Part shown: positions 45,885 through 56,933 of the stretch, one piece after another
Position numbering within the stretch: the stretch's first letter is position 1
Layout: each line of letters starts with the position of its first letter
Notes under the pieces: generated by a model
Database searches by the model: none
Told to the model about the DNA's origin: nothing
Seen by the model: only the letters and a program-made list of their open reading frames with translations
NCBI GenBank assembly: GCA_019747815.1
Contig: JAIEQJ010000055.1
Span: 1-64,000 of the forward strand
DNA length: 64,000 nt
Direction of reading: 5' to 3'
Source of the DNA: Hyphomonadaceae bacterium
GTDB taxonomy: Bacteria > Pseudomonadota > Alphaproteobacteria > Rhizobiales > Hyphomicrobiaceae
Position numbers and translations under genes: made by a program

Positions 45885-46880
45885 ATGGCGATGGTAACGA
45901 ACAAGAAGAAGCTGCTGATTACGGAATCCATGGCGCCCGGGGGCTGGGCGCTGCTGGCCGAGCGGAACAGCATTGAAGCTGTCAAATTCCCAGGCACAAT
46001 CACGACAGCGGACTTCCAGTCACTGCTGGAGCAGCACGCACCCGTTAACGGCGTGGCACTCGGCGTCACCCGTTTTGGCGCTGCCGAGATCGCAGCGGCA
46101 AGGGCGATGCAAGTCGTGGCCCGCATCGGGGTCGGCTTCGACGCCGTGGACGTGCCGGCCCTGACAGCCCATAGGATCCCGCTGATGATCGCGGGCATGG
46201 CGAATTCTCCATCCGTGGCCGAGCAGGCGATGTTCATGATGCTGGCGCTGGCCAAGCGCGGCGCCGAGTTGCATGCCATGGTTCGGAACGGTGAATGGAA
46301 CAAGCGGCTCGGCTCGGTGCCGTTCGATCTCTACGGCAAGACCGTGCTGATCGTCGGTTTCGGGCGCATTGGCACCCGAACCGCCAAGCGCTGCCACGCG
46401 ATGGACATGGCCGTCCTCGTCTACGATCCTTACGTTCCGGCTGCCGAGATCGCGGCGGCCGGCTGCGAGGCCGTGGCAGAGCTGGATGCGGCTCTGCCGC
46501 GCGCTGACTTCGTCAGCATTCACTGTCCAAAGACGCCCGAGACGGTCGCCATGTTCAATGCCGCGCGTCTGGCGCAGATGAAAGCCACAGCCTATCTGGT
46601 CAATACCGCACGCGGCGGCATCGTCGACGAGGTGGCCCTGCACGCGGCACTCAGCACCGGCCAACTCGCAGGTGCCGGGCTCGACGTGTTCGACAGGGAG
46701 CCGCCCGCCGCCGACAATCCGCTGCTCAAGCTTCCCAATGTCATCAGCGCGCCGCACATAGCCGGCGTCACGCGGGAAGCGCTTGATCGCATGGGAGTTC
46801 AGACGGTGCGCAATATCCTGAGCGTGCTCAACGGCAATCCCATCCGCGAGAACGTGATCAACAAGGATGTGCTGGGCTGA
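45885..46880 (+). CDS. D-isomer specific 2-hydroxyacid dehydrogenase (phosphoglycerate dehydrogenase-like)
   Basis: LIVGFGRIGTRTAKRCHAMDMAVLVYDPY, HCPKTPETVAMFN, LVNTARGGIVDEVAL, PHIAGVTREA. Confidence 0.93.
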   Translation: MAMVTNKKKLLITESMAPGGWALLAERNSIEAVKFPGTITTADFQSLLEQHAPVNGVALGVTRFGAAEIAAARAMQVVARIGVGFDAVDVPALTAHRIPLMIAGMANSPSVAEQAMFMMLALAKRGAELHAMVRNGEWNKRLGSVPFDLYGKTVLIVGFGRIGTRTAKRCHAMDMAVLVYDPYVPAAEIAAAGCEAVAELDAALPRADFVSIHCPKTPETVAMFNAARLAQMKATAYLVNTARGGIVDEVALHAALSTGQLAGAGLDVFDREPPAADNPLLKLPNVISAPHIAGVTREALDRMGVQTVRNILSVLNGNPIRENVINKDVLG

Positions 46881-46949
46881 CGGGCACGCGCTCGCCGCGT
46901 TGGGCGGCACTCGTCGAAACGTCACGATCCCCCGCCAAGCGTCACGAGA

Positions 46950-49052
46950 ATGGACAGGCGAGCTGTGAATTTACGCACCCCCACTGCGCTGGCATTCGCT
47001 GCCACGATGCTGCTGGCGGGCTTCCTCCTGTTCCAGGTGCAGCTCGTGCTCGGCAAGTTCATTCTGCCCTGGTTCGGAGGCAGCGCGTCGACCTGGCTCG
47101 TTTGCATGCTGTTCTTCCAGGTGGCGCTGCTGGTGGGTTATGCGCATGCCTATGCAATGACGCTCCCATTGCCCATCCCTCGGCAAGCCCAGTTGCAGGT
47201 TGGCATTCTAGTTCTGACCCTGTTGCTCCTGCCCATCGCGCCCTCCGATGGCTGGAAGCCGGCGGATGCGAGCGACCCCACGTGGCGCATTCTGGGATTG
47301 CTCGCGGTGAGCGTCGGCCTGCCCTACATCGCGCTGGCAACGACGACACCGCTGCTGTCGCGCTGGCTTGCCCATATCGCACCCAATCTCAATCCCGTAC
47401 GCTTCTTCGCCGCATCGAATATCGGCTCGTTTCTGGGCCTGCTCTCCTATCCGTTCATCTTCGAGCGCCTGCTGCCGAGCGCGGAGCAGACGCGCTGGTG
47501 GTCATGGGCCTATGTGGTCTACGCCGCACTGTTTGCTGCATGCAGCGTTCTCACGGTCGGGCAGGCGCGGGAGACGAAGGCCGCTGGCACCGGTGGGCCC
47601 AGCGCGGCCCACCGCGACTCTCTACCGTTGTGGGTGCTCTATTCGGCACTCGGGTCGGCGCTGCTGATCGCCACCACCAATGCCATCACGCAATGGTCGG
47701 CCGTGGTGCCGTTCCTGTGGGTGGTTCCGCTCAGCACCTATCTGCTCACCTTCGTGATCGCCTTCGGATACCCGCGGGCCTATCACCGTGCGCTGTTCGG
47801 CGGCGCATTCCTGGTGCTCGCTGGATCGAGTCTCGCCATGCCGGTGCCGGAGAGCTCGCTCTATCTCTTCATCGCGCTCGCACTGCAGACTGCAACGCTG
47901 TTCGCGGGCTGCATGATCTGCCATTCGGAGATGGTCAAGCTGCAGCCGGAGCCGGCACGCCTGCCGAAATTCTACCTTGCCATCGCCACGGGGGGCGCAC
48001 TCGGCAGCATCGCCATCGTGCTGGGATCGCCTGTCATCTTCAAAGATTATTTCGAGCATCCGCTCGTGCTGTCGGCGATCGCTGTGATCACTCTGCGACA
48101 CATGTGGCTTCGCGGAGAGGCATACAAGCTCGGCTGGGTAGCGGCGGCCTGCCTCGCAGGCGCCCTGTTCCTGTACGGTCTCGCAACGGCACTGCGGGAC
48201 GAGATCGGCGGCAGCACGCTGGTCGATCGCATCCGCAATTTCTATGGCGTCGTGAAGATCGTGCGGCAACACCAGGATGATCCGAACACCTACACGCTCA
48301 GCCTGTTCCAGGCGGGCATCGATCAGGGCGGCCAGTTCCAGGCGCCCGAGCGCCGCATGCAGGCCATTTGCGGCTTCGACTTGCACGGTGGGCTCGGCTA
48401 CGCGCTCGCCTACCATGCCAAGCGCCGCAAGGGCGGACCGCGAACGCCGCTACGCATCGGCGTCATAGGATTGGGAGCGGGGATGATTGCAAGCCTTGGG
48501 CGCGAGGGGGACACGATCCGCTACTACGAGCTCAATCCGGCGGTGCTGGAATTGACGAGCCGGCACTTCACCTTCCTGAAGGAGAGCAAGGCCAAGGTCG
48601 ACGTCCTGCTGGGGGATGGACGCCTGGTGCTCGAGCGGCAACTCAAGGCCAACGATCGCCAGAGGTTCGACGTTCTGGTGCTGGACGCATTTCGCGGTGC
48701 ATCTCCGCCCATGCATCTGATGACCCAGGAGGCATTTGCCATCTACTTGGGGCATCTGGCAGACAACGGCATTCTCGCCGTCAACTTCGCGCTCGATACT
48801 TTCGAGGTCGCACCGCTGCATCGCGGCCTGGCAAGCCGGTTCGGCACGCATGTCCGCTGGTTCGAGACCAAGGAAGACGAAGAGCACTGCCAGGCGCCCA
48901 TCAGCTGGGCCGTCTATACGCAAGATTTGGCCTTTTTCGAAGCGCCGATCGTACGGCACGCCGTTTCCGCGTGGCGCGACGACGGCCGGTCTGAACTGAC
49001 GTGGACGGATCAGGACAGCAACTTGATCAGCATCATCAACTGGATCCGGTGA
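46950..49052 (+). CDS. membrane-spermidine synthase-like fusion protein
   Basis: Multi-TM N-terminal half; C-terminal GVIGLGAGMIASLGREGDTIRYYELNPAVLELTSRHFTFLKESKAKVDVLLGDGRL. Confidence 0.88.
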   Translation: MDRRAVNLRTPTALAFAATMLLAGFLLFQVQLVLGKFILPWFGGSASTWLVCMLFFQVALLVGYAHAYAMTLPLPIPRQAQLQVGILVLTLLLLPIAPSDGWKPADASDPTWRILGLLAVSVGLPYIALATTTPLLSRWLAHIAPNLNPVRFFAASNIGSFLGLLSYPFIFERLLPSAEQTRWWSWAYVVYAALFAACSVLTVGQARETKAAGTGGPSAAHRDSLPLWVLYSALGSALLIATTNAITQWSAVVPFLWVVPLSTYLLTFVIAFGYPRAYHRALFGGAFLVLAGSSLAMPVPESSLYLFIALALQTATLFAGCMICHSEMVKLQPEPARLPKFYLAIATGGALGSIAIVLGSPVIFKDYFEHPLVLSAIAVITLRHMWLRGEAYKLGWVAAACLAGALFLYGLATALRDEIGGSTLVDRIRNFYGVVKIVRQHQDDPNTYTLSLFQAGIDQGGQFQAPERRMQAICGFDLHGGLGYALAYHAKRRKGGPRTPLRIGVIGLGAGMIASLGREGDTIRYYELNPAVLELTSRHFTFLKESKAKVDVLLGDGRLVLERQLKANDRQRFDVLVLDAFRGASPPMHLMTQEAFAIYLGHLADNGILAVNFALDTFEVAPLHRGLASRFGTHVRWFETKEDEEHCQAPISWAVYTQDLAFFEAPIVRHAVSAWRDDGRSELTWTDQDSNLISIINWIR

Positions 49053-49547
49053 TCATGGCATGCCCGCCATCGGCACCAGCACCGTGCGCTCCAACACCAT
49101 GAACACGGTGCCGTCGGCCTTGAGGCCGCGCGTGCGCACAGTGACGAGGCCTTGCCCCGCGCGGCTCTTGGAGGGGCGTTTGGCGAGCACCTCGCTCTCG
49201 GCGTAGATCGTGTCGCCTACGAACACCGGAGCGGTCAACTCCACCCTGCTCCACCCGAGGTTGGCGATGGCCTTCTGGCTCACATCGGCGACGCTCATGC
49301 CGGTCACGATCGACAGGGTGAGGCAACTGTTGACAACGGGTTGCTTGAACTCGGTTGCGGCGGCGAAGGCGGCATCGACGTGCAGGGGGTGCTGGTTCAT
49401 GGTCAGCAGCGTGAACCAGACGTTGTCGGCCTCCGTAATCGTGCGGCCCGGACGATGCTCATAGACGTGGCCGACGACGAAATCATCATACGTGCGCCCC
49501 GGGTCGGCACGGTAGCGGCCGGGGGCGATGTCGGTGGCAGAGGGCAT
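49053..49547 (-). CDS. MaoC-family dehydratase
   Basis: RTYDDFVVGHVYEHRPGRTITEADNVWFTLLTMNQHPLHVDAAFA. Confidence 0.9.
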   Translation of the reverse strand: MPSATDIAPGRYRADPGRTYDDFVVGHVYEHRPGRTITEADNVWFTLLTMNQHPLHVDAAFAAATEFKQPVVNSCLTLSIVTGMSVADVSQKAIANLGWSRVELTAPVFVGDTIYAESEVLAKRPSKSRAGQGLVTVRTRGLKADGTVFMVLERTVLVPMAGMP

Positions 49548-49557
49548 ATCCTTCCCC

Positions 49558-50676
49558 TCAGGTGTAGCGCTGGCCCCGGAGAAGCGCGTTGTGCTCGCCA
49601 AGCGCAGGCTCGCGCAGCGACGGCTCGGCGGGCTCGTGCAGGAAGCGGACAACGGGCGCGATGTGCTCCCGGCCCTGCTCATCCTCAACGACCAGCTCGC
49701 GCGCGCGCACGCTGGCGTCATCCAGCGCCTCGCGCAGCGTATTGACGGGTGCGAAGCTGACATCCAGGCCCTCAAACCAGGCGCGCCAATGCTCCAACGG
49801 CTTGCCGCGAAACACGCCGCGCAGAAACTCGAGCACCGGCGCCTGATGCGGGCCCGGCCCGCGCTCGCACAGGGCGGCCAGATCGAGCCGGCCGAGACGG
49901 TCGAGCAGATTGCGCACGAACTTCATCTCCTGCGCGCCGAGGACAAGGTGACGGCCGTCACCGGTCTCGTAGACCTGATAGAAGGCGGAGCCTCCCGTGG
50001 TGCGTTCATGTTTCGGATCGGGCTGCGGTTGCCGCGACATCGCCGCACCCATCACGTTGGGGAGGGCCGCGAGCGCGGCGTGATGCATGGCGATATCGAT
50101 ATAGTCGCCCAAGCCCGTCTGCTGGCGCCGGAGCAGGGCCATCAGAACGCCCGACAGCCCCTGCAGCGCACTCAACATATCGGCAACGGCAACGCTCGGC
50201 ATGGCCGGCGCACCGTCCCGGCCCAGCGTGTTGCTCAAGGCACCGCTGAGCGCCATGGTCGCCAGGTCGTGTGCGGGGCGGTCGCGATAGGGGCCATCCT
50301 GCCCGAAGGCGCTGATCGAGCAGTAGACGATGCGGGGATTGCGCGTGGCAACCGTGGCATAATCGATGCCGAGACGCTGCATCACGCCGGGTCGGAAAGA
50401 CTCGACAAACACATCGGCCTGGTCGCACAGCTTCAGCAAGCGCTCGCGGCCTCCAGCGGTCTTGAGGTCGATGACGACGCTCTTCTTGCCGCGATTGACG
50501 TTGCGGAAGAAGACCGTGACCGGCCCGTCCGACGGGCCGATGTGGCGCCCCGGATCGCCCTCGCCCGGCGGCTCGACCTTGATCACCTCGGCGCCGTGAT
50601 CGGCCAGCGCCATCGTGAGATACGGCCCCGGCAGGAATACCGAGAGATCGACGACCTTGATGCCCTCCAGCTTCAT
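49558..50676 (-). CDS. CaiB/BaiF (class III) CoA-transferase
   Basis: MKLEGIKVVDLSVFLPGPYLTMALADHGAEVIKVEPPGEGDPGRHIGP. Confidence 0.92.
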   Translation of the reverse strand: MKLEGIKVVDLSVFLPGPYLTMALADHGAEVIKVEPPGEGDPGRHIGPSDGPVTVFFRNVNRGKKSVVIDLKTAGGRERLLKLCDQADVFVESFRPGVMQRLGIDYATVATRNPRIVYCSISAFGQDGPYRDRPAHDLATMALSGALSNTLGRDGAPAMPSVAVADMLSALQGLSGVLMALLRRQQTGLGDYIDIAMHHAALAALPNVMGAAMSRQPQPDPKHERTTGGSAFYQVYETGDGRHLVLGAQEMKFVRNLLDRLGRLDLAALCERGPGPHQAPVLEFLRGVFRGKPLEHWRAWFEGLDVSFAPVNTLREALDDASVRARELVVEDEQGREHIAPVVRFLHEPAEPSLREPALGEHNALLRGQRYT

Positions 50677-50684
50677 GCGCCCGC

Positions 50685-51845
50685 TCACTCTGCGGCGGCT
50701 TGGGATTGCAGGGGACCAAGCAGCGGCTGGTTGTCGGCCCCCAGGGGAGAACACACCGCCTGCGTGGGCCTTGCTCCATCGATCTTGAGAGGATTTGAAA
50801 GCATCTTGAAATCGGGCTTGGCCGGATGCGGCACAGTGCTGACCATTCCCACCGTCTCGACGAACGGATTGGCGAAGGCCTGCGCGAGATCGTTGATGGG
50901 TGCGACCGGTATGTGTCCGGTCAAGACCCCCAGCCATTCAGCCGTGGTCCTGCGGCTCATGCCGTCGTCCAGTGCGTGCGTCAGCTCGAGACGATGGTCA
51001 CGTCGCGCCGCCGGCGTCGCAAACCGCTTGTCGGTGACGAGCTCAGGATGGCCAATGCGCTGCGCCAACTCCTCCCAGAACTTCTGCTTCATGCACATCA
51101 CATAGATCCAGCCGTCCTTGGTGCGCACGGTCTGCACCGGCGAAATCGACTGATGTGCGCTGCGTGCCAATCGCGAGATGTTCTCACCCCCATTGACGTA
51201 CCAGGTGCCCATATAGGAGGCCTGATGCACGGCGACGTCGAACAATGACACGTCAACGTCGCAGCCTTTGCCCGTCTTCTGCGCGCGGAACAGACAACCC
51301 AGCAGTCCGGCAATGCCCACCATGCCCGTCATGGAATCGATCATGGAGGAGCCGAACCGCTGCGGTGGGCCGTCGGGCTCGCCGGTGAGCGCCATCAGGC
51401 CCGCCTCTGCCTGCATGAGAAAATCGTAGCCGGGCCAGGCCTTGCGTTGGTTGTCGCGGCCATAGGCCGAGATGTGCAGGCACACGATGGCGGGGTTGGT
51501 CGCGCTCAGGCTCTTGTAGTCGAGCCCGAGCTTTTCGGGCTGGTCGCCGCGCAGGTTGTTCATGACCGCATCCGACGTAGCGACGAGCCGGCGAAACGCC
51601 GCCTGATCCTCGTTGCACTTGAAATCGAGCGTGACGCTCTTCTTGTTGGAGCCGAAGGTCTGGAAGTAGGCGCTGTCGTTCTCGCCGAGGAAATGCGGGC
51701 CCACGTGGCGGCCGGTGTCGCCCTTGGTCGCGGCGTTCTCGATCTTGATGACCTCGGCCCCGAGATCGGACAGGAAGAGCGAGCCATAGGGGCCGGCGCC
51801 GAACTGCTCGACCGTCAGAATCCGCACGCCCTCGAGTGGCTTCAT
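50685..51845 (-). CDS. CaiB/BaiF (class III) CoA-transferase
   Basis: MKPLEGVRILTVEQFGAGPYGSLFLSDLGAEVIKIENAATKGDTGRHVGP. Confidence 0.92.
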   Translation of the reverse strand: MKPLEGVRILTVEQFGAGPYGSLFLSDLGAEVIKIENAATKGDTGRHVGPHFLGENDSAYFQTFGSNKKSVTLDFKCNEDQAAFRRLVATSDAVMNNLRGDQPEKLGLDYKSLSATNPAIVCLHISAYGRDNQRKAWPGYDFLMQAEAGLMALTGEPDGPPQRFGSSMIDSMTGMVGIAGLLGCLFRAQKTGKGCDVDVSLFDVAVHQASYMGTWYVNGGENISRLARSAHQSISPVQTVRTKDGWIYVMCMKQKFWEELAQRIGHPELVTDKRFATPAARRDHRLELTHALDDGMSRRTTAEWLGVLTGHIPVAPINDLAQAFANPFVETVGMVSTVPHPAKPDFKMLSNPLKIDGARPTQAVCSPLGADNQPLLGPLQSQAAAE

Positions 51846-53017
51846 GAGACGGGATTCCTCTTGATCCATTGCTTGGCGATAAGCATGCGCTGCATCTCGT
51901 TGGTGCCCTCGCCGATGCACATGAGCGGGGCATCGCGGTAGAGCCGCTCGACATCGAACTCCTTGGAGTAGCCGTAACCGCCATGAATGCGGAGCGATTC
52001 GATGCTGTTTTCCAGCGCGGCCTCGGAGGCGAAATACTTGGCCATGCCAGCCTCCATGTCGCAGCGCTCGCCGCGGTCGAAGGCGGCTGCGGCGTCCAGG
52101 GTCAGCAGGCGAGCAGCCCTGGCGCGCGTTGCCATCTCGCCCAGCTTCAACTGGATGGCCTGGTGCTCGCAGATCGGCTTGCCGAAGGTCTTGCGGACCT
52201 GGGCATATGCGGTGGCGAGCTGAAGGGCCCCTTCGGCAACGCCCACGCCGCGCGCAGCAACGTTGAGACGCCCGAGCTCAAGGCCGCCGGTCGCCTGGTA
52301 GAAGCCCTGCCCTTCCTCGCCACCGATCAGATGATCGGCGGGCAGCCGGTAGTCCTGGAAGATCAGCTCGCCGGAATCGATCGACTTGTAGCCGAGCTTC
52401 TCGAGCTTCCGTCCGACCGTGAACCCCTTCTGCTTGGGGGCGATGAACAGGCCCATGCCCTTGTGGCGCGGGCTTGCTTCCGGGTCGGTCTTCACAAGCA
52501 GTGCAAAGCAGCTTCCCTCGATGCCGTTCGAGATCCACGTCTTGGTGCCGTTGATGACATAGTGGTCGCCGTCGCGCCGCGCAGTGGTGCGGATGCCCTG
52601 CAGGTCCGTTCCGGCATCGGGCTCGGTCAGCGCAAGCCCGCCCCGCACTTCACCGCTGGCCAGCTTGGACAACCAAGCCTCTCTCTGCGGCTTGGTGCCG
52701 AATTTCTCGATCGCCAGCGCCAGCATCAGGTGCGAGTTGAAGATGCCGGTGATGGCCATCCAGTCGCGCGAGATGCGCATGACGATCTTGGCATAGGTGC
52801 CGGCTGGAAGGCCGAGGCCGCCGTGTTCCTGGGCGATGGTGGCGCCGAACAGCCCCAGCTCCTTCATCTGCTCGACGGTTTCGGTGGGATAGCGATCGGC
52901 GTGGTCGTATGCCCTGGCGATCGGCCTGACCTCCCTATCGACCCACCGGTCGATGGTGGCAAGCAGCTGCGCCTCATCCTCCGGATCGATGTTTCGAAGC
53001 TGAGGCTTGGCAGGCAT
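51842..53017 (-). CDS. acyl-CoA dehydrogenase
   Basis: GLALTEPDAGTDLQGIRTTARRDGDHYVINGTKTWISNG, RIHGGYGYSKEFDVERLYRDAPLMCIGEGTNEMQRMLIAK. Confidence 0.95.
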   Translation of the reverse strand: MPAKPQLRNIDPEDEAQLLATIDRWVDREVRPIARAYDHADRYPTETVEQMKELGLFGATIAQEHGGLGLPAGTYAKIVMRISRDWMAITGIFNSHLMLALAIEKFGTKPQREAWLSKLASGEVRGGLALTEPDAGTDLQGIRTTARRDGDHYVINGTKTWISNGIEGSCFALLVKTDPEASPRHKGMGLFIAPKQKGFTVGRKLEKLGYKSIDSGELIFQDYRLPADHLIGGEEGQGFYQATGGLELGRLNVAARGVGVAEGALQLATAYAQVRKTFGKPICEHQAIQLKLGEMATRARAARLLTLDAAAAFDRGERCDMEAGMAKYFASEAALENSIESLRIHGGYGYSKEFDVERLYRDAPLMCIGEGTNEMQRMLIAKQWIKRNPVS

Positions 53018-53087
53018 GGTTTCCTCTGCACAGGGCTCATTGCGTCCGGCCCGGGCAAAGATTGCCACACCCTCTCCGCGAAGCATA

Positions 53088-54073
53088 TCAGCTTTCAACG
53101 GCGCGGCCGGGGCGCAGATGGCAGGCGGCGAAGTGACCCGGAGCAACCTCGCGCATCAGCGGCGTCTCAGTTCGGCACCGGGCTTCGGCATAGGGACAGC
53201 GCGTGTGGAAATGACAGCCGGGAGGCGGCCGGATGGGACTTGGCACATCGCCCTGCAGGATGATCCGCTTCGGCTTTGCCGTGGGATCGGGAACGGGCAC
53301 GGCCGACAGCAGCGCTTCGCTGTAGGGATGCTGCGGATTGGCAAACAGCGACCGCTTGTCCGCCAGCTCGACAATGCGGCCGAGATACATGACGGCGACG
53401 CGGTGCGAGATATGCTCGACGACGGCAAGGTCGTGCGCGATGAACAGATAGGCCACGCCGAAGTCGCGCTGCAGGTCGGCCAATAGGTTGATCACCTGGG
53501 CCTGCACCGAGACATCGAGCGCCGAGACGGCCTCATCGCACACGATCAGCTTGGGGCGCAGCGCCAAGGCCCGCGCGATGACCAGGCGCTGGCGCTGCCC
53601 GCCGGAGAATTCGTGCGGAAAGCGGATCATCTGATCGCGCCGCAGCCCGACCTTCTCAAACAGAGTCGCGACCTGGGCCTCGATCTCGGCCTTGGAGCCG
53701 CGCGCGAAGTTCTCCATCGGCTCGGCCACGATGTCCTTGGCCCGCATGCGCGGGTTCAGCGACGAGTAGGGGTCCTGGAAGACGACCTGCAGATCCTGGC
53801 GGAAAGGACGCATGTCGGCGCGGGGGAGTTGGTCTATACGTGCACCATCGAGGTGGATCTCGCCGGCCGTCGGCTCGATCAGCTTCAGGATGAGCTTGCC
53901 GGCCGTCGACTTGCCGCAACCGGATTCGCCGACGAGCCCCAGCGTCTCTCCGGCCTTGATGGTGAAGGAGATGCCGTCCACCGCATAGACCTTGGCGGAC
54001 AGGCGGCTGAAGACCCCCCGGCGCACCGGGAAGTGTTTCTTGAGGTTCTTGACCGCCAGCACGGGGGTTGCGC

Positions 54074-54077
<4 letters not shown>
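53088..54077 (-). CDS. oligo/dipeptide ABC transporter ATP-binding protein (DppF/OppF-like)
   Basis: [71 protein letters not shown]. Confidence 0.94.
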
Positions 54078-55084
<1,007 letters not shown>

Positions 55085-55091
55085 GCTGTGT

Positions 55092-55982
55092 TCACATGTT
55101 GCGCGCAAGACGCGGATCGAGCGCGTCGCGCAGACCATCGCCCAGCATGTTGACCGACAGCACGGCCAGCGAGAGGCAGATGCCGGGGAAGAAGATCAGG
55201 TAGTTGGCGATCTGGAACAGCGAGCGACCCTCGGCCATGATGTTGCCCCAGCTCGGAATGTTGGGCGGCGTGCCGGCACCGAGGAACGACAGGATCGCTT
55301 CGGTCAGCATAGCCGAGGCGCAGATGTAGGTGGCCTGCACCAGCAGGGGCGCAATGGTGTTGGGCAGGATATGGCGCACGAGGATGCGCGGCGTGCGGGT
55401 GCCGGAGGCGATGGCGGCTTCCACATACGGCTGCTCGCGCAGCGTCAGCACCAGGCTGCGGATCAGGCGCACGACGCGCGGCACCTCCGTGACAGTGATG
55501 GCCAGGATGACGTTCTCCAGGCTGGCCTTGGTGAGGGCCATCAAAGCGATGGCGAGGAGTACGCCGGGAATGGACATCAAGCCATCCATGACGCGCATGA
55601 CGATGCCGTCGAGCCAGCGCACGAACCCGGTGACGAGGCCGATCGCCAGCCCGATCAGCGTGGCGAACAGCGCGACCAGCAGGCCGACGGTGAGCGAGAC
55701 GCGCGCCCCGTACACCACGCGGCTGTAGACGTCGCGACCCAGCATGTCGGTGCCGAACCAGTAGGTCTCGGACGGCTTGCGCAGGCGCCGGACCGGCGAT
55801 ATGGCCTGCGGGTCGACGGTGCCGAGATAGGGCGCAAAGATGGCCATGCCGATCAGCAGCAAGAGGACGATGCCGCCGAGGATGGCGGTGGGATGACGGC
55901 GCAGCGCGTCCTTGATGCGCGTCCAGGTGGGCGAGCGGCTTGCGGCTGCTGGCTTGACAATGCTGTCGGCGGTCACGGCCAT
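55092..55982 (-). CDS. dipeptide ABC transporter permease (DppC-like)
   Basis: [29 protein letters not shown]; multi-TM. Confidence 0.94.
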   Translation of the reverse strand: MAVTADSIVKPAAASRSPTWTRIKDALRRHPTAILGGIVLLLLIGMAIFAPYLGTVDPQAISPVRRLRKPSETYWFGTDMLGRDVYSRVVYGARVSLTVGLLVALFATLIGLAIGLVTGFVRWLDGIVMRVMDGLMSIPGVLLAIALMALTKASLENVILAITVTEVPRVVRLIRSLVLTLREQPYVEAAIASGTRTPRILVRHILPNTIAPLLVQATYICASAMLTEAILSFLGAGTPPNIPSWGNIMAEGRSLFQIANYLIFFPGICLSLAVLSVNMLGDGLRDALDPRLARNM

Positions 55983-56923
55983 CAGTATTGAATCCGCGGA
56001 TCGAACAGCCGGTAGGACAGGTCCACCAGCAGATTGACCACCACATAGATCACCGAGAACAGCAGGATCACGCCCTGGATGATCGGGTAGTCGCGCCTGA
56101 TGATGGCATCCACCGTCAATCTGCCGATGCCCGGCATGGCGAACACGGTCTCGGTCACCACGACGCCGGAGATCAGCAGCGCGATGCCGATGCCGATGAT
56201 GGTGACGATCGGCACCGCGGCGTTCTTGAGCGCGTGCTGCATGAGCACGGCATTGGGTGACAAGCCCTTGGCGTGGGCTGTGCGCACGTAGTCCTGGGCC
56301 AGCACATCGAGCATGGTCGCGCGCGTGATGCGGGCGATGAGCGCGATGTAGATGGTGCCGAGCGCGATCGACGGCAGGATCAGGTGGCTGAGCCAGGGCC
56401 AGAAGCCCTCGCGAATCGGCGTGTAGCCCTGCACGGGCAGCCAATCGAGCTCGATGGCGAACAGGTAGATCAGGAGATAGGCCAGCACGAACACGGGGAT
56501 GGAGAAGCCGAGTACGGAAAACAGCATCACCAGCCGGTCGACGAACTTGCCGGCCTTCCAGGCGCCGATCACGCCAAGCGGCACGGCCACCACGATGGCC
56601 ACGATCAGCGTGCAGATCGCGAGCGACAGCGTCGGCTCGATCCGCTGAGCGATCAGGCGGGTCACGGGCAGGTTGGTGAAGATGGAGATGCCCAGATCGC
56701 CGTGCAGTACGGCCCAGGCCCAGGTGCCGAACCGCGTCCAGAACGGCTCGTTGAGACCGAGCTTCTGGCGAATGCGCTCGATGTCCTCGCTGGTGGCGAT
56801 GTCGCCGGCAATGACGGCGGCCGGGTCACCCGGCGTCAGATAGAGCAGAGAGAACACGAAGAAAGCGACCATCCCGATGACCGGGATGGTCGCAAGCACA
56901 CGCCGAATGAGGTAGCTCAACAT
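55982..56923 (-). CDS. dipeptide ABC transporter permease (DppB-like)
   Basis: [68 protein letters not shown]. Confidence 0.95.
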   Translation of the reverse strand: MLSYLIRRVLATIPVIGMVAFFVFSLLYLTPGDPAAVIAGDIATSEDIERIRQKLGLNEPFWTRFGTWAWAVLHGDLGISIFTNLPVTRLIAQRIEPTLSLAICTLIVAIVVAVPLGVIGAWKAGKFVDRLVMLFSVLGFSIPVFVLAYLLIYLFAIELDWLPVQGYTPIREGFWPWLSHLILPSIALGTIYIALIARITRATMLDVLAQDYVRTAHAKGLSPNAVLMQHALKNAAVPIVTIIGIGIALLISGVVVTETVFAMPGIGRLTVDAIIRRDYPIIQGVILLFSVIYVVVNLLVDLSYRLFDPRIQY

Positions 56924-56933
56924 CTCGCTTGGG

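Noticed and set aside
49528-51105. 525-aa plus-strand ORF
   Set aside because: Antisense to the MaoC and CoA-transferase genes, which have clear family motifs.
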